Positions 35,216-46,018 of a DNA stretch of 64,000 nt are shown here, in pieces. Position 1 is the first letter of the stretch; every line of letters begins with the position of its first letter. Under the pieces are notes generated by a model. The model saw only the letters and a list, made by a program, of their open reading frames with translations, did no database searches and was not told where the DNA came from. The stretch comes from Solimonas sp036405815 (GTDB lineage: Bacteria; Pseudomonadota; Gammaproteobacteria; Nevskiales; Nevskiaceae): contig DASWWX010000039.1 of assembly GCA_036405815.1 (NCBI GenBank), positions 1-64,000 of the forward strand. The letters run 5' to 3'. The translations under genes were made by a program, and so were the position numbers.

Positions 35216-36298
35216 TTAACCCCTGGTGCGCGCGAATTCCTTCATGTAGTCGACGAGCTGCTGCACGCCTTCCAGCGTCATCGCGTTGTAGATCGACGCG
35301 CGCATGCCGCCGACCGAGCGGTGACCCTTGAGGCCCGACAGGCCCGCGGCCTTGGCACCCTTGAGGAAGTCGGCGTCGAGTTCGGCGTTGGCCAGCGTGA
35401 AGGGTACGTTCATGCGCGAGCGGTTCTCTTTCTTCACCGGATTGCGGTAGAAGTCCTGTGCGTCGATGTAGTCGTACAGCAAGCCCGACTTGCGCGCGTT
35501 GAGTTCGCCCACGGCCTTCAAGCCGCCCTTGGCCTTGAGGTGCTTGAACACCAGGCCCGAGACGTACCAGGAAAAGCACGGCGGCGTGTTCAGCATCGAC
35601 TCGTTGTCGGCCTGCTGCTTGTAGTCGAAGATGCCTGGCGTGTTCGGCTGTGCCTGGCCGATCAGGTCCTCACGCACGATCACGATCGTGATGCCCGAGG
35701 GGCCGATGTTCTTCTGCGCGCCGGCGTAGATCAGGCCGTACTTCGACACGTCGATCGGACGCGACAGGATGTTCGACGACATGTCGGCGACCAGCGGCAC
35801 GCCGTTGGTTTCCGGTTCGGCGTGGAACTCGACGCCGTGGATCGTCTCGTTCGGCGTGATGTGCACGTAGGCGGCGTTCGGGTCGAGCTTCCAGCCCGCG
35901 ACGTCCGGGATGTTCGTGAACTTGTCGGCTTCGCTCGACGCGGCGACGTTGACCTTGGCGTACTTGCCCGCCTCCTTGGCGGCCTTCTTGCCCCAGTCGC
36001 CGGTCAGCACGTAATCGACGCCGGTCTTGCCACGCAGCAGGTTCATCGGGATGAACGTGAACTGGCCGGTGGCGCCGCCCTGCAGGAACAGCACCTTGTA
36101 GTTCGCCGGGATACCGGCGAGTTCACGCAGGTCGGCTTCCGCCGCCTGGGCGATGCTCATGAACTCCTTGTCACGGTGCGACATCTCCATCACCGACATG
36201 CCGCTGCCCTGCCAGTCCAGCAAATCCGACTGCACCTGCTGCAGCACGTCGAGGGGAAGCGTCGCCGGGCCGGCGCTGAAGTTCACGATACGAGCCAT
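35216..36298 (-). CDS. serC: SerC, phosphoserine/phosphohydroxythreonine aminotransferase
   Basis: PLP enzyme converting 3-phosphohydroxypyruvate to phosphoserine, also used in pyridoxal phosphate synthesis. It has 360 aa. It starts with the family sequence MARIVNFSAGPATLP. The PLP lysine is in YAGAQKNIGPSG, and the residues of FLQGGATGQF bind phosphate. ATG 36298 is preferred over an in-frame ATG 32 codons upstream that runs into vapC. In Pseudomonas serC lies directly next to gyrA; here about 6.6 kb separates the two. Confidence 0.97.
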   Translation of the reverse strand: MARIVNFSAGPATLPLDVLQQVQSDLLDWQGSGMSVMEMSHRDKEFMSIAQAAEADLRELAGIPANYKVLFLQGGATGQFTFIPMNLLRGKTGVDYVLTGDWGKKAAKEAGKYAKVNVAASSEADKFTNIPDVAGWKLDPNAAYVHITPNETIHGVEFHAEPETNGVPLVADMSSNILSRPIDVSKYGLIYAGAQKNIGPSGITIVIVREDLIGQAQPNTPGIFDYKQQADNESMLNTPPCFSWYVSGLVFKHLKAKGGLKAVGELNARKSGLLYDYIDAQDFYRNPVKKENRSRMNVPFTLANAELDADFLKGAKAAGLSGLKGHRSVGGMRASIYNAMTLEGVQQLVDYMKEFARTRG

Positions 36299-36344
36299 TT
36301 CAATATCCTGCCTGTGGGTCTTGAAGCGATGAACGAAGGAAAAA

Positions 36345-36743
36345 TCAGGCCCAGCGCTCGACATCGAGGTTGGGCACGGAAGCAAAGGCGGCACCCCGAT
36401 CGGTGACCAGCGTGAGCTGGTGCGCCATCGCGGTGGCCGCGAGCATCAGGTCCAGCGCGGCCAGCTTCTCGCCGGCCGGTTGCAGATAAGCATTGAGCGC
36501 CACGGCCTGCTGAGCCTCAGCCGTGCCGAAGTCCAGCACCGGCACGCTGGCCAGAAACTCCTTCATCAGCTTGCCGTAGCGCGCCTGCGCACGCGGCTGC
36601 TGGCGCAAGGCCATCTCGGCCTCCATACGGCTCAGCACCGAGATCGCCACTTCCGTGGGCTTGAGCTGCGAGAGCTTCAGCACCACCGGCAGACGGCCCT
36701 TGACCGCACCGGCGAGCACGTCGGAATCGAGCAGGAACCTCAC
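36345..36743 (-). CDS. vapC: PIN-domain toxin, VapC-like ribonuclease
   Basis: A 132-aa PIN-domain protein, the toxin half of a type II toxin-antitoxin pair; family members cut RNA using a metal site. The acidic cluster is present: D6 (with D8) in LLDSDVLAG, E41/E43, D98 in ALDLMLAATA and D115 in VTDRGAAF. The start is GTG 36743, overlapping the antitoxin stop as GTGA. It lies 46 bp before serC. The RNA target is unknown. Confidence 0.88.
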   Translation of the reverse strand: MRFLLDSDVLAGAVKGRLPVVLKLSQLKPTEVAISVLSRMEAEMALRQQPRAQARYGKLMKEFLASVPVLDFGTAEAQQAVALNAYLQPAGEKLAALDLMLAATAMAHQLTLVTDRGAAFASVPNLDVERWA

Positions 36744-36991
36744 CAGCGCGTCTCCGGCTCACCCGGCAGCGCCGCACGCCAGGCCTGGAAGTCCAGAGTC
36801 TCCTCGGCCAGTTCCGGCGCGGGATTGCCGAAGTGGCGCTTCAGCGCCTCAGGCCAATCCTTTTCCTCGTTGCGCGCCAGCCAGTCCTGCACCGCGAGCA
36901 CGATCGCGCGATTGCGGGTCAGCCCCGCACGCTCGACCGCCTTGTTGAGGCGCTCGACCGTCGCGTCGTCGAAATGCACGCTGAAATTCAT
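36740..36991 (-). CDS. vapB: Ribbon-helix-helix antitoxin (VapB/CopG-like)
   Basis: An 83-aa protein. Residues 1-40 form a ribbon-helix-helix DNA-binding domain (FSVHFDDATVERLNKAVE, then GLTRNRAIVLAVQDWLA). The tail of about 40 residues (ALKRHFGNPAPELAEETLDF and onward) would bind and block the PIN toxin. It is translationally coupled to the toxin. The upstream dyad inside its promoter points to autorepression, the rule for this class. Confidence 0.88.
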   Translation of the reverse strand: MNFSVHFDDATVERLNKAVERAGLTRNRAIVLAVQDWLARNEEKDWPEALKRHFGNPAPELAEETLDFQAWRAALPGEPETRW

Positions 36992-36999
36992 GGGCCCGG

Positions 37000-37028
37000 A
37001 TTCTCACCTAACAGGTTATGTTAGTCAA
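37000..37028 (-). promoter_or_regulatory. Promoter and operator of the vapBC pair
   Basis: On the minus strand TTGACT (37028-37023) and GAGAAT (37005-37000) form a -35/-10 pair with a 17-bp spacer. A perfect dyad CTAACA-N5-TGTTAG at 37008-37024 fills that spacer and touches the -35. Bound antitoxin would block RNA polymerase, so this is a good candidate autoregulatory operator. Confidence 0.7.
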
Positions 37029-37075
37029 ATGGCCCGATATGAAATCTTTTAAATCAAGAGGCTTGGATTCAAAAC

Positions 37076-37606
37076 TTAAAATCCGCTAGCGAGGCAGCTG
37101 GCGCTGATGGCGCCGTAACGAGCCTCGACCAGCTCCGCCGGCGGACCGATGTCGAGCACGAACAGCCGGTCGAACTCGCATTCCGCGAGATCGGGCAGCG
37201 CCGGGCCGCCGAGCTCGCGAATCAGCGGCGCCAGGGTGTTGCTGTGACCCACCACCAGCGCCGTGCTCCCTGCCGGTAGTTGCCGCAAACGCGCGAGCAC
37301 GGCGGCGATGTGGTCGCCCTCGGTGGGCACGACGATGGGTTCCAGCCCGCGCGCCGCCGCCAACGGCGCAGCAGTTTCGCGGGTCCGGCGATAAGGCGTG
37401 GTCAGAACTGCATCGACGGCCGCCGCGCGCAACGCCGTCTTCAGCGCTTCGGCACGTTGGCGGCCGGCTTCGGACAAAGCCGGATCGCCGGCGGGCGCGG
37501 ACGCCTTCTCGGCGTGGCGTACCAGGAGCACCTGGGCGGGCATCGCGTGCGCGACACCCGCGATCAAGATCAGCGCCAGCGCGAACCCACTTGTCGCGGC
37601 TCGCAC
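37076..37606 (-). CDS. Secreted histidine phosphatase (phosphoglycerate mutase-like)
   Basis: A 176-aa exported protein. A signal peptide (SGFALALILIAGVAHA) is followed by the histidine phosphatase signature LLVRHAEKAS and a second catalytic histidine in LVVGHSNTLAPLI; TTPYRRTRETA is the usual basic loop. These enzymes remove phosphate from sugars, nucleotides or other small molecules, and the substrate here is unknown. The start is GTG 37606, 14 nt past the alcohol dehydrogenase stop. A weak GGGA sequence precedes it. Confidence 0.85.
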   Translation of the reverse strand: MRAATSGFALALILIAGVAHAMPAQVLLVRHAEKASAPAGDPALSEAGRQRAEALKTALRAAAVDAVLTTPYRRTRETAAPLAAARGLEPIVVPTEGDHIAAVLARLRQLPAGSTALVVGHSNTLAPLIRELGGPALPDLAECEFDRLFVLDIGPPAELVEARYGAISASCLASGF

Positions 37607-37620
37607 GGCGCCAATTCCCG

Positions 37621-38835
37621 TCAGGCCGGCAGCATCTGCGCGACCAGCTTCTCGCAGGTCGGCTTGTCCATGTAGCGCGGGACCGCGTAGGTCCAGTGCG
37701 CTTCCTTGAGCGCCGCGTCGGTGATCGCCGGAATGTCCGCGGCCTTGAGCTTGGCGACCTGGGTCGGAATGCCGAATGCGGCATTGAGGCTGCGGATATG
37801 CGCAATCAATGCGTCGGCCAGCTGCGCCGCGCTCTCCCCGCCTTTCTTCAGCCCGCCGACTTCGGCGAGCGTCGCCAGGCGCTCGGTGCATTCGGACTTG
37901 GAGTAGTCGAGCACATAGGGCAACACGATGGCGTTGGCCAGGCCATGCGGCACGTGGTAGCGCGCGCCGAAGTTGTGCGAGATCGCGTGCACGTAGCCGA
38001 CGCCGGCGCTGGTGAAGGCCACGCCCGCCTTGTACGAGGCCACCGCCATGTTCTGGCGCGCTTCCAGGTCGGCGCCGTTCTGCATCACCTTCGGCAGGTT
38101 CTGCATGATCAAGCGCGTGGCTTCCAGCGCCTCGGCGTCGGTCGCCTTCATCGCGTTGCGCGAGATGTAGGCCTCGACGGCATGCGTCAGCGCGTCCATG
38201 CCGGTTGCGGCCGTGATCGGCGGCGGCAGGCCGGTCATCAGCGCAGCGTCGAGCGCGGCGGCCACCGGGACCAGCCGGGGGTCCATGATCGCGAACTTGC
38301 GCGTCGAAGCCGGATCGGAGACAACCGCAGCGATCGTGACTTCCGAGCCCGTGCCGGCCGTGGTCGGCACCACGTACAGCGGCATCGGCCGGAAGATCAG
38401 GCGCATCAGGCCCGCCATCCACGCCACCTTGTGCGGATTCGTCGCGCGCGCGGCGATGACCTTGGCCGCATCGATCGATGAGCCGCCACCCACCGCCAGG
38501 ATGGCCGTGCACTGCTCACGCTTGAGCATGAGCAGGCCGGTCTCGATCTGCTCGATCGTCGGATCGGGCTTCACGCCGTCGTAGATCACGACGTTCACGC
38601 CCAGCGCGCGTAGCTTGTCCTGCATGCCATTGAGCAGGCCGATCTGGATCAGCATGCTGTCCGTCACGATCATCAGCTTCTTCACGCCCGCCTTGGCGAT
38701 CTGTTCGCAGAGCTTCAGCGACGAGCCAGGGCCGGTGACCAGCTCCGGTTGGCGGAAGTTGAGAATCCAAGTCGAAACCTTCAGCGCCAACATGAACAGG
38801 CGATAGAAGAAGACACGCAGCGGGAATGGAATCAC
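37621..38835 (-). CDS. Iron-containing alcohol dehydrogenase
   Basis: A 404-aa type III (iron/zinc) alcohol dehydrogenase. The NAD loop is AVGGGSSIDAAK. VPTTAGTGSEVT is the family signature, and metal ligands fall in MDALTHAVEAY and VPHGLANA. The first 30 residues (FPLRVFFYRLFMLALKVSTW) are strongly hydrophobic and basic, an extension that may touch the membrane. The substrate alcohol is unknown. It is followed by a periplasmic phosphatase gene and preceded by a 128-bp gap without an evident gene. Confidence 0.9.
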   Translation of the reverse strand: MIPFPLRVFFYRLFMLALKVSTWILNFRQPELVTGPGSSLKLCEQIAKAGVKKLMIVTDSMLIQIGLLNGMQDKLRALGVNVVIYDGVKPDPTIEQIETGLLMLKREQCTAILAVGGGSSIDAAKVIAARATNPHKVAWMAGLMRLIFRPMPLYVVPTTAGTGSEVTIAAVVSDPASTRKFAIMDPRLVPVAAALDAALMTGLPPPITAATGMDALTHAVEAYISRNAMKATDAEALEATRLIMQNLPKVMQNGADLEARQNMAVASYKAGVAFTSAGVGYVHAISHNFGARYHVPHGLANAIVLPYVLDYSKSECTERLATLAEVGGLKKGGESAAQLADALIAHIRSLNAAFGIPTQVAKLKAADIPAITDAALKEAHWTYAVPRYMDKPTCEKLVAQMLPA

Positions 38836-38963
38836 GGTGGGCTCCCAGTGGGTTCTAGAAGAGGGCGGCTCTGCGGGCCGCTGTGGCGCGCACTATGACC
38901 GAATCGCGGGCTGCTGGGCAGCCCCGACAGGCTAGGCGGAGATTGCTTCGAATCGACCGGAAT

Positions 38964-40064
38964 TCAGCCGACGACCTGATCCAGCCCCGGCAACCAGCTT
39001 TCCGGCAGCATCGGCCGCACCCGCGTCCAGTCGCGGCGCAGGCGCTCGGCGAACAGCGGCTGCACGAGTTGACGCGCCAGCCCCTGGATCACCTCGGCAG
39101 GTTGCCGCTGCAGCAGTTGTGACAGCCCCTGGCGGGTCGAATCCGGTAGCGCGCCCGCCAGCGGCAGCAGATAGACCAGGCCCTCGCTGCGCAGCGCCGA
39201 CTCGAACAGCGGGCCGATCAGCTTCAGGTCCGACAACTTCGGGAACGCGCCGATCTCTTCGAGCACGGCCGCATCCAGGCCGCGCAGCACCAGCAGCAGC
39301 GGCTCGTGCAATTGCTGGGCGTTGGCTGTCTCCAGCAGGCTCACCAGCACGCGCTCCTGTCCGGTCAGACCCAGGCGCGCCAGCCGGCCGCGCGCGTCGT
39401 CGCCGACCTGCTCCATCAGCGACAGCGCCAGCGGCCACAAGCGTTCCGGCTCCTGCGCCGTCACCGTGATGACGGCGCGGATGCGCGTATCGTCGAACAG
39501 GCCGACCAGTTCATTGAGACGTTCGCGCGATTCGACGAAGAAGCCGACACGCAGCAGCGCGACGTCCGGCATCGAGCGCGCGACGGCAGCAATCGCCTCG
39601 TCGCTGATCACATCGACGAAACGCGCCATCGTCAGGAACTCGCCGCGTGCCAGCAGCGCCTTGGCCACTGCGAGTACGACCGGCAGCGGCATGCGCCGCA
39701 GCGTCGCCGCCGCACTGCGCGGATCGAGCTGCAGGCACAGATCGGCGAGAAACGGTGTCGACAGACGCTTGGCCAGATCCACCGCTTGATCCGGGTCCAG
39801 CAGACCGGCAACGCGCGCACAGATCATCGGCCCCATGGCGCGCTCTGCGATCAGTGCAATGACCGGCGCCGGCAGCAGCCTGGCGGCAGCGACCAGGCGA
39901 CCGAACAGCGCGCGATCCTGCTCCACCATCGACGCCGCAATCGCGGCGCGCAGCGCACGCAGATCGGCGACGCTGGCGGATTCAAGGTAATCAAGCGACT
40001 CGGTCGGCACGCCGAGCAGGCGTGCAAGCTTGATGCGTTCGGCTTCGACCAGCAGGCGACTCAT
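38964..40064 (-). CDS. Uncharacterised all-helical repeat protein
   Basis: A 366-aa leucine-, alanine- and arginine-rich protein that I do not recognise. It has no signal peptide and no obvious transmembrane helix. About ten pairs of amphipathic helices repeat every 30-40 residues, with units such as LDPRSAAATLRRMPLP and MPDVALLRVGFF. This pattern resembles the MgtE N-terminal/HEAT-like superhelices that act as scaffolds. It starts 5 nt after the small gene at 40070-40315, which itself begins 4 nt after gyrA. The three are probably co-transcribed. Confidence 0.75.
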   Translation of the reverse strand: MSRLLVEAERIKLARLLGVPTESLDYLESASVADLRALRAAIAASMVEQDRALFGRLVAAARLLPAPVIALIAERAMGPMICARVAGLLDPDQAVDLAKRLSTPFLADLCLQLDPRSAAATLRRMPLPVVLAVAKALLARGEFLTMARFVDVISDEAIAAVARSMPDVALLRVGFFVESRERLNELVGLFDDTRIRAVITVTAQEPERLWPLALSLMEQVGDDARGRLARLGLTGQERVLVSLLETANAQQLHEPLLLVLRGLDAAVLEEIGAFPKLSDLKLIGPLFESALRSEGLVYLLPLAGALPDSTRQGLSQLLQRQPAEVIQGLARQLVQPLFAERLRRDWTRVRPMLPESWLPGLDQVVG

Positions 40065-40069
40065 GCGAC

Positions 40070-40315
40070 CTACCCCAGCAGCACGCGGCGCACGACGCCG
40101 CGCAGCAAGGCCGGTACATGTTGCAAGGCTTGCTCGGCGGACGCGAGCAGCGCGGCGCGCTGGCGTTGGCGCGCATCGCGCACCGCCTCTGCCAGTCGCT
40201 GACGCGATGCGGCATCGATGGACGTCAGCTCCGGCAGCTCGGCAGCGGCGGTGCCCAGTTCGGTGCGCAGCGGATCACCGGCACCCCTGCTGCCCGCTCG
40301 CTTGCCGGCCACCAC
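40070..40315 (-). CDS. Small uncharacterised protein coupled to gyrA
   Basis: An 81-aa, Arg/Ala/Leu-rich protein, probably all-helical, with the basic stretch LAEAVRDARQRQRAALLASA and a basic, hydrophobic end (LLRGVVRRVLLG). The start is GTG 40315 or 40312, 4 nt past the gyrA stop. The stop lies 5 nt before the next gene, which supports its being real. No known family is apparent. Together with the 366-aa helical protein it may form one functional unit. Confidence 0.6.
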   Translation of the reverse strand: MVAGKRAGSRGAGDPLRTELGTAAAELPELTSIDAASRQRLAEAVRDARQRQRAALLASAEQALQHVPALLRGVVRRVLLG

Positions 40316-40319
40316 CTCT

Positions 40320-43019
<2,700 letters not shown>

Positions 43020-43121
43020 ATCAGGGAGCTGCCGCATGGCCGTGAAGGGCATGCCGACAAGAGCAAAAAAGTGAGTGCGTTTATGGCTTTATTTATCGGC
43101 CGAGTTTACCATGAGTTGGCT

Positions 43122-43149
43122 CAAAACCCGTGCGTTTCTAAGGGTTTTG
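43122..43149. promoter_or_regulatory. Inverted repeat upstream of gyrA
   Basis: CAAAACCC (43122-43129) and GGGTTTTG (43142-43149) are perfect 8-bp arms around 12 nt, about 105 bp upstream of the gyrA start. It could be an operator or an mRNA stem in the gyrA leader. No convincing -35/-10 pair was found in the 194-bp gap. Confidence 0.4.
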
Positions 43150-43173
43150 TCGATGGCATGAGCGCCCCCTTCC

Positions 43174-43200
43174 GGCCCATGCCGATTGGGCCCTTTTTCG
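43174..43200 (+). terminator. Weak hairpin plus T-run before the BNR-repeat gene
   Basis: GGCCC (43174-43178) pairs with GGGCC (43188-43192) and is followed by CTTTTTCG on the plus strand. No plus-strand gene lies upstream. It could be a leader terminator for the following gene, or chance. Confidence 0.3.
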
Positions 43201-43213
43201 CTCCTGCCGCGCC

Positions 43214-44647
43214 ATGCCGAACGCCCGCCGTATCCTCCTGTTGGTGACCGCCCTGATCGGCGCCGCCATGGCCGCACCCGCGGCAGCCAATGCCAGTGCG
43301 GATGCGGGTGCGGGCACCAAGGACCTGTGCCGGGACTTCAAGCTGGTGCCGATCGACGATCACACGCGCTCGGCGGTGGTCGATCACGTCTGGTCCGGCA
43401 CGCAGATCGGATACGGCGGTGTCGACGCCGATCCCAACCTCTACTTCGGCTACTACAACGCCCGTCGGCAGCTGACCGTGGCGCACTACCACCGCCCCAG
43501 CAAGCGCATGTGCCACCGGCAACTGCCGTCCACGTTCGGCGGCTGGGACAGTCACAACTCAGTGGTAATGACCGTCGACAAGGACGGCTATCTGCACGTT
43601 GCCGGCAACATGCATTCCTCGCCGCTGGTCTACAGCCGCGCGCACAAGCCGGGCGCCATCGATGGCATGCATCTGAGCCACATGATCGGCAAGGATGAGG
43701 CGCGCACCAGCTATCCCACGTTCCTCACGCTGAGCGACGGCACGCTGCTGTTCCTGTACCGCGAGGGCGGCAGCGGCGACGGCCGCTGGATCGTGAACCG
43801 CTACGACCAGGGCCAGTGGCTGCGTCTGCATGACACGCTGTTCGCCGGCCAGGACGAACGCGGGCCGATCAGCGCCTACCCGAGCAACTTCGTCCGCGAT
43901 GCCCGCGGCCGCTATCACGTCGCGATCGTCTGGCGACGCAGCGCGGAGGCCAGCACCAACTTCGCGGTCAGCTATGCCGCCACCCGCGACTTCGAAAAGT
44001 GGACCGCGCTGGATGGCAGCACCCTGTCGCTGCCGTTATCTCCGAAAAGTGCGGACCTCGTCGAGTATCCGGACGTCGGCAGCGGACTGCGCAACCCGGC
44101 GCAACTGGTGCTGAGTCCGGACCAGCAGCCGATCATCAGCTTCAGCCGTCACATCAGCGATGGTCGCAGCACCGTGTTCATCGCCCAGCCGTTCGAGACG
44201 CGCTGGGTACTGCGTCCGATCCTGGCCTCCAAGCTGCGCGTCCCGATGCAGGGCTACGGCACGCTACCCAAGATCCCGGCCTTCTATGGCCCGTCGTACT
44301 CGCCCGACGGCCAATCGGCGTGGATGGACATCGTGTTTCCTGATGAAGAAGCACAGCGGGTGCCGTTGTCGCTCGACACGCTGACCCCGAGCGCGCGTCC
44401 GCAACCGCGCCCGCAGCCGGTCGCGCTGAATGTGCCGCTGCCGAAGATGCCGGAACTGCAGGACCCGGTGGAGAATCTCGTCGGTGTGCTGCCCACGGAC
44501 CTCAAGCCGCGCCGCTCGGTGCTGCGCTACCTGCGTTATCTCAGTCAGGCCATCAACCGCGATCAGGCCCGCGCCTGCACGCCCGAATGGCCCAGGGCCT
44601 GCAACCCGCCGCCCGCGCTTTTGTACTACAGCGAAACGCGTCGCTGA
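43214..44647 (+). CDS. Secreted BNR-repeat protein (BNR_4 family, possible polysaccharide lyase)
   Basis: A 477-aa exported protein with a signal peptide (1-27, VTALIGAAMAAPAAANA). The main body matches the BNR_4 seven-bladed propeller family in pattern: FGGWDSHNSVVMTVDKDGY, AGNMHSSPLVYSR, SYPTFLTLSDGTLLFLYREG and RDARGRYHVAIVWRR. Some relatives are ulvan or related polysaccharide lyases (PL24/PL25), whose histidine lies in a GWDxHN-like loop, but lyase activity here is inference. A Pro-rich linker and a basic tail follow. Its last 22 bp overlap the convergent PepSY gene. Confidence 0.82.
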   Translation: MPNARRILLLVTALIGAAMAAPAAANASADAGAGTKDLCRDFKLVPIDDHTRSAVVDHVWSGTQIGYGGVDADPNLYFGYYNARRQLTVAHYHRPSKRMCHRQLPSTFGGWDSHNSVVMTVDKDGYLHVAGNMHSSPLVYSRAHKPGAIDGMHLSHMIGKDEARTSYPTFLTLSDGTLLFLYREGGSGDGRWIVNRYDQGQWLRLHDTLFAGQDERGPISAYPSNFVRDARGRYHVAIVWRRSAEASTNFAVSYAATRDFEKWTALDGSTLSLPLSPKSADLVEYPDVGSGLRNPAQLVLSPDQQPIISFSRHISDGRSTVFIAQPFETRWVLRPILASKLRVPMQGYGTLPKIPAFYGPSYSPDGQSAWMDIVFPDEEAQRVPLSLDTLTPSARPQPRPQPVALNVPLPKMPELQDPVENLVGVLPTDLKPRRSVLRYLRYLSQAINRDQARACTPEWPRACNPPPALLYYSETRR

Positions 44648-45966
44648 CGCCGTCGCAGCGCGAGGCCTACGCCGGCCATCACCATCAGCAGCAACGCGGC
44701 GAACGCCAGCACGCCGTCGCGCGGACCGCGTCCGATCGGATTCAGAAACTCCCATTTGTGCAGCGTCGAGAAGCTGCGCTGCTCCAGTACGTCGAACGCG
44801 CTGGTGCGCGCCGCCACCTGGCCCGACGCCAGATCCACGAAGACGCGGCGCTCGCCATCCTCCAGCCGCCAGACCGGCAATCGCTTGTTGGCAAAGCCGT
44901 ACTCGGCGTTGAAGGCCTTCTGCAGTTCAGCCGAAGTTTCGAGCGGCAGGCCGGCGATACGCGCCACCACCGCGGATTCATCCAGCGGCAGTGCATCGCC
45001 GCTCGCAGCCTCGATCCAGCGTGTTTGCTCATGTGCCTGCACCCGCCATAGCCCGGAACCGTCCGGTAAGGCGAGCAGGCTCAGGCTCTGCGGTGCCTCG
45101 GACAGCGTCGGCATGGCGCTCACCGCCACCGCCGGCGGCAGCGCCGGCGGCGACTTGCGCAGCGGCGTCTGCACCAGCAGGTGGAACAGGCCGCTGACAC
45201 CCAGCATCAGCGCCGGCACCCAGACCAGCCAGGCCAGCCATCGGTGCGCCCTGCGCGCTGGCGGCGCGCTGGCCGGCGCGCGCCGGAACATCACCAGCGA
45301 CAGGCCCAGCATCGTCATCGCCAGCACGCTGAGCACGGCCAATCCGATCAGCGACAGCCGCAGGCCCTCCACGCCATCCAGCCAATGCCAGGTATGCAGG
45401 GTCTGGAACAGCAGCAGCAACACGCTCTTGCGGCGATCGTTGAGCGCAGCCAGACGGTCCTCGCCGGTATGCACATAAGCGGTGAGTGCGTCGTCGCGCT
45501 CGAAGCGCACCCGCCAGACCGGCAGCAGCCGGTTGACCGCCGGATAGTCGACGTCGAAGGCCGTGATTCGCTCCAGGGCCGCAAGCGGCGCCTCCGTCTC
45601 ACCGGTGTAGTGACGCGCCAGCCATTCGGCGCGACGCGCGTCGGCTTGCGGCCGGCTCGCGCCGTCGCTCGCCGCCGCATAAGTCCAGTCGCTGCGATCG
45701 GTCGAAGCCCATTGCCACAGCACCTCGCCATCCTGGGACAGCAAGCGGGCGTAACCGACAGCCTCGACGCCCTGCGCTCGCAGCACGACATCGAGACCCT
45801 GTCCCGGAATCGCAAGCGGTCCCGAGACCGGCGGCGTCATCGCCGCCGGTCGCGGATTGGTCCAGGACATCAGTGGGTGCAGCAGGCCAGACCCCGCCCA
45901 GCACAACAGGGCGAGGCCGGCCAGCCACGACAACCGCCGATGCCAACGAAGCCAGCGTGCACTCAC
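44626..45966 (-). CDS. PepSY-associated transmembrane protein, likely metal-uptake reductase
   Basis: A 446-aa membrane protein with four transmembrane helices (near residues 10-30, 190-215, 230-255 and 420-440) and two PepSY-like periplasmic regions. A second region has HWLDGVEGLRLS after WHWLDG, with conserved His residues in LFQTLHTWHW and LHKWEF. Such proteins are usually encoded next to TonB-dependent siderophore or metal receptors and may reduce the imported metal. The start is GTG 45966, 52 bp after the receptor stop, just before the first membrane helix. Confidence 0.85.
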   Translation of the reverse strand: MSARWLRWHRRLSWLAGLALLCWAGSGLLHPLMSWTNPRPAAMTPPVSGPLAIPGQGLDVVLRAQGVEAVGYARLLSQDGEVLWQWASTDRSDWTYAAASDGASRPQADARRAEWLARHYTGETEAPLAALERITAFDVDYPAVNRLLPVWRVRFERDDALTAYVHTGEDRLAALNDRRKSVLLLLFQTLHTWHWLDGVEGLRLSLIGLAVLSVLAMTMLGLSLVMFRRAPASAPPARRAHRWLAWLVWVPALMLGVSGLFHLLVQTPLRKSPPALPPAVAVSAMPTLSEAPQSLSLLALPDGSGLWRVQAHEQTRWIEAASGDALPLDESAVVARIAGLPLETSAELQKAFNAEYGFANKRLPVWRLEDGERRVFVDLASGQVAARTSAFDVLEQRSFSTLHKWEFLNPIGRGPRDGVLAFAALLLMVMAGVGLALRRRQRRVSL

Positions 45967-46018
45967 GGCCTGCCCCCCCGATGATCGCCATGAAGAGAGA
46001 CGCTCATCGTCATGGTCC

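Noticed and set aside
33030..35219. A 729-codon plus-strand open frame across pheA and serA
   Set aside because: It spans two strong minus-strand genes and the terminator-like hairpin between them; composition typical of a shadow frame.
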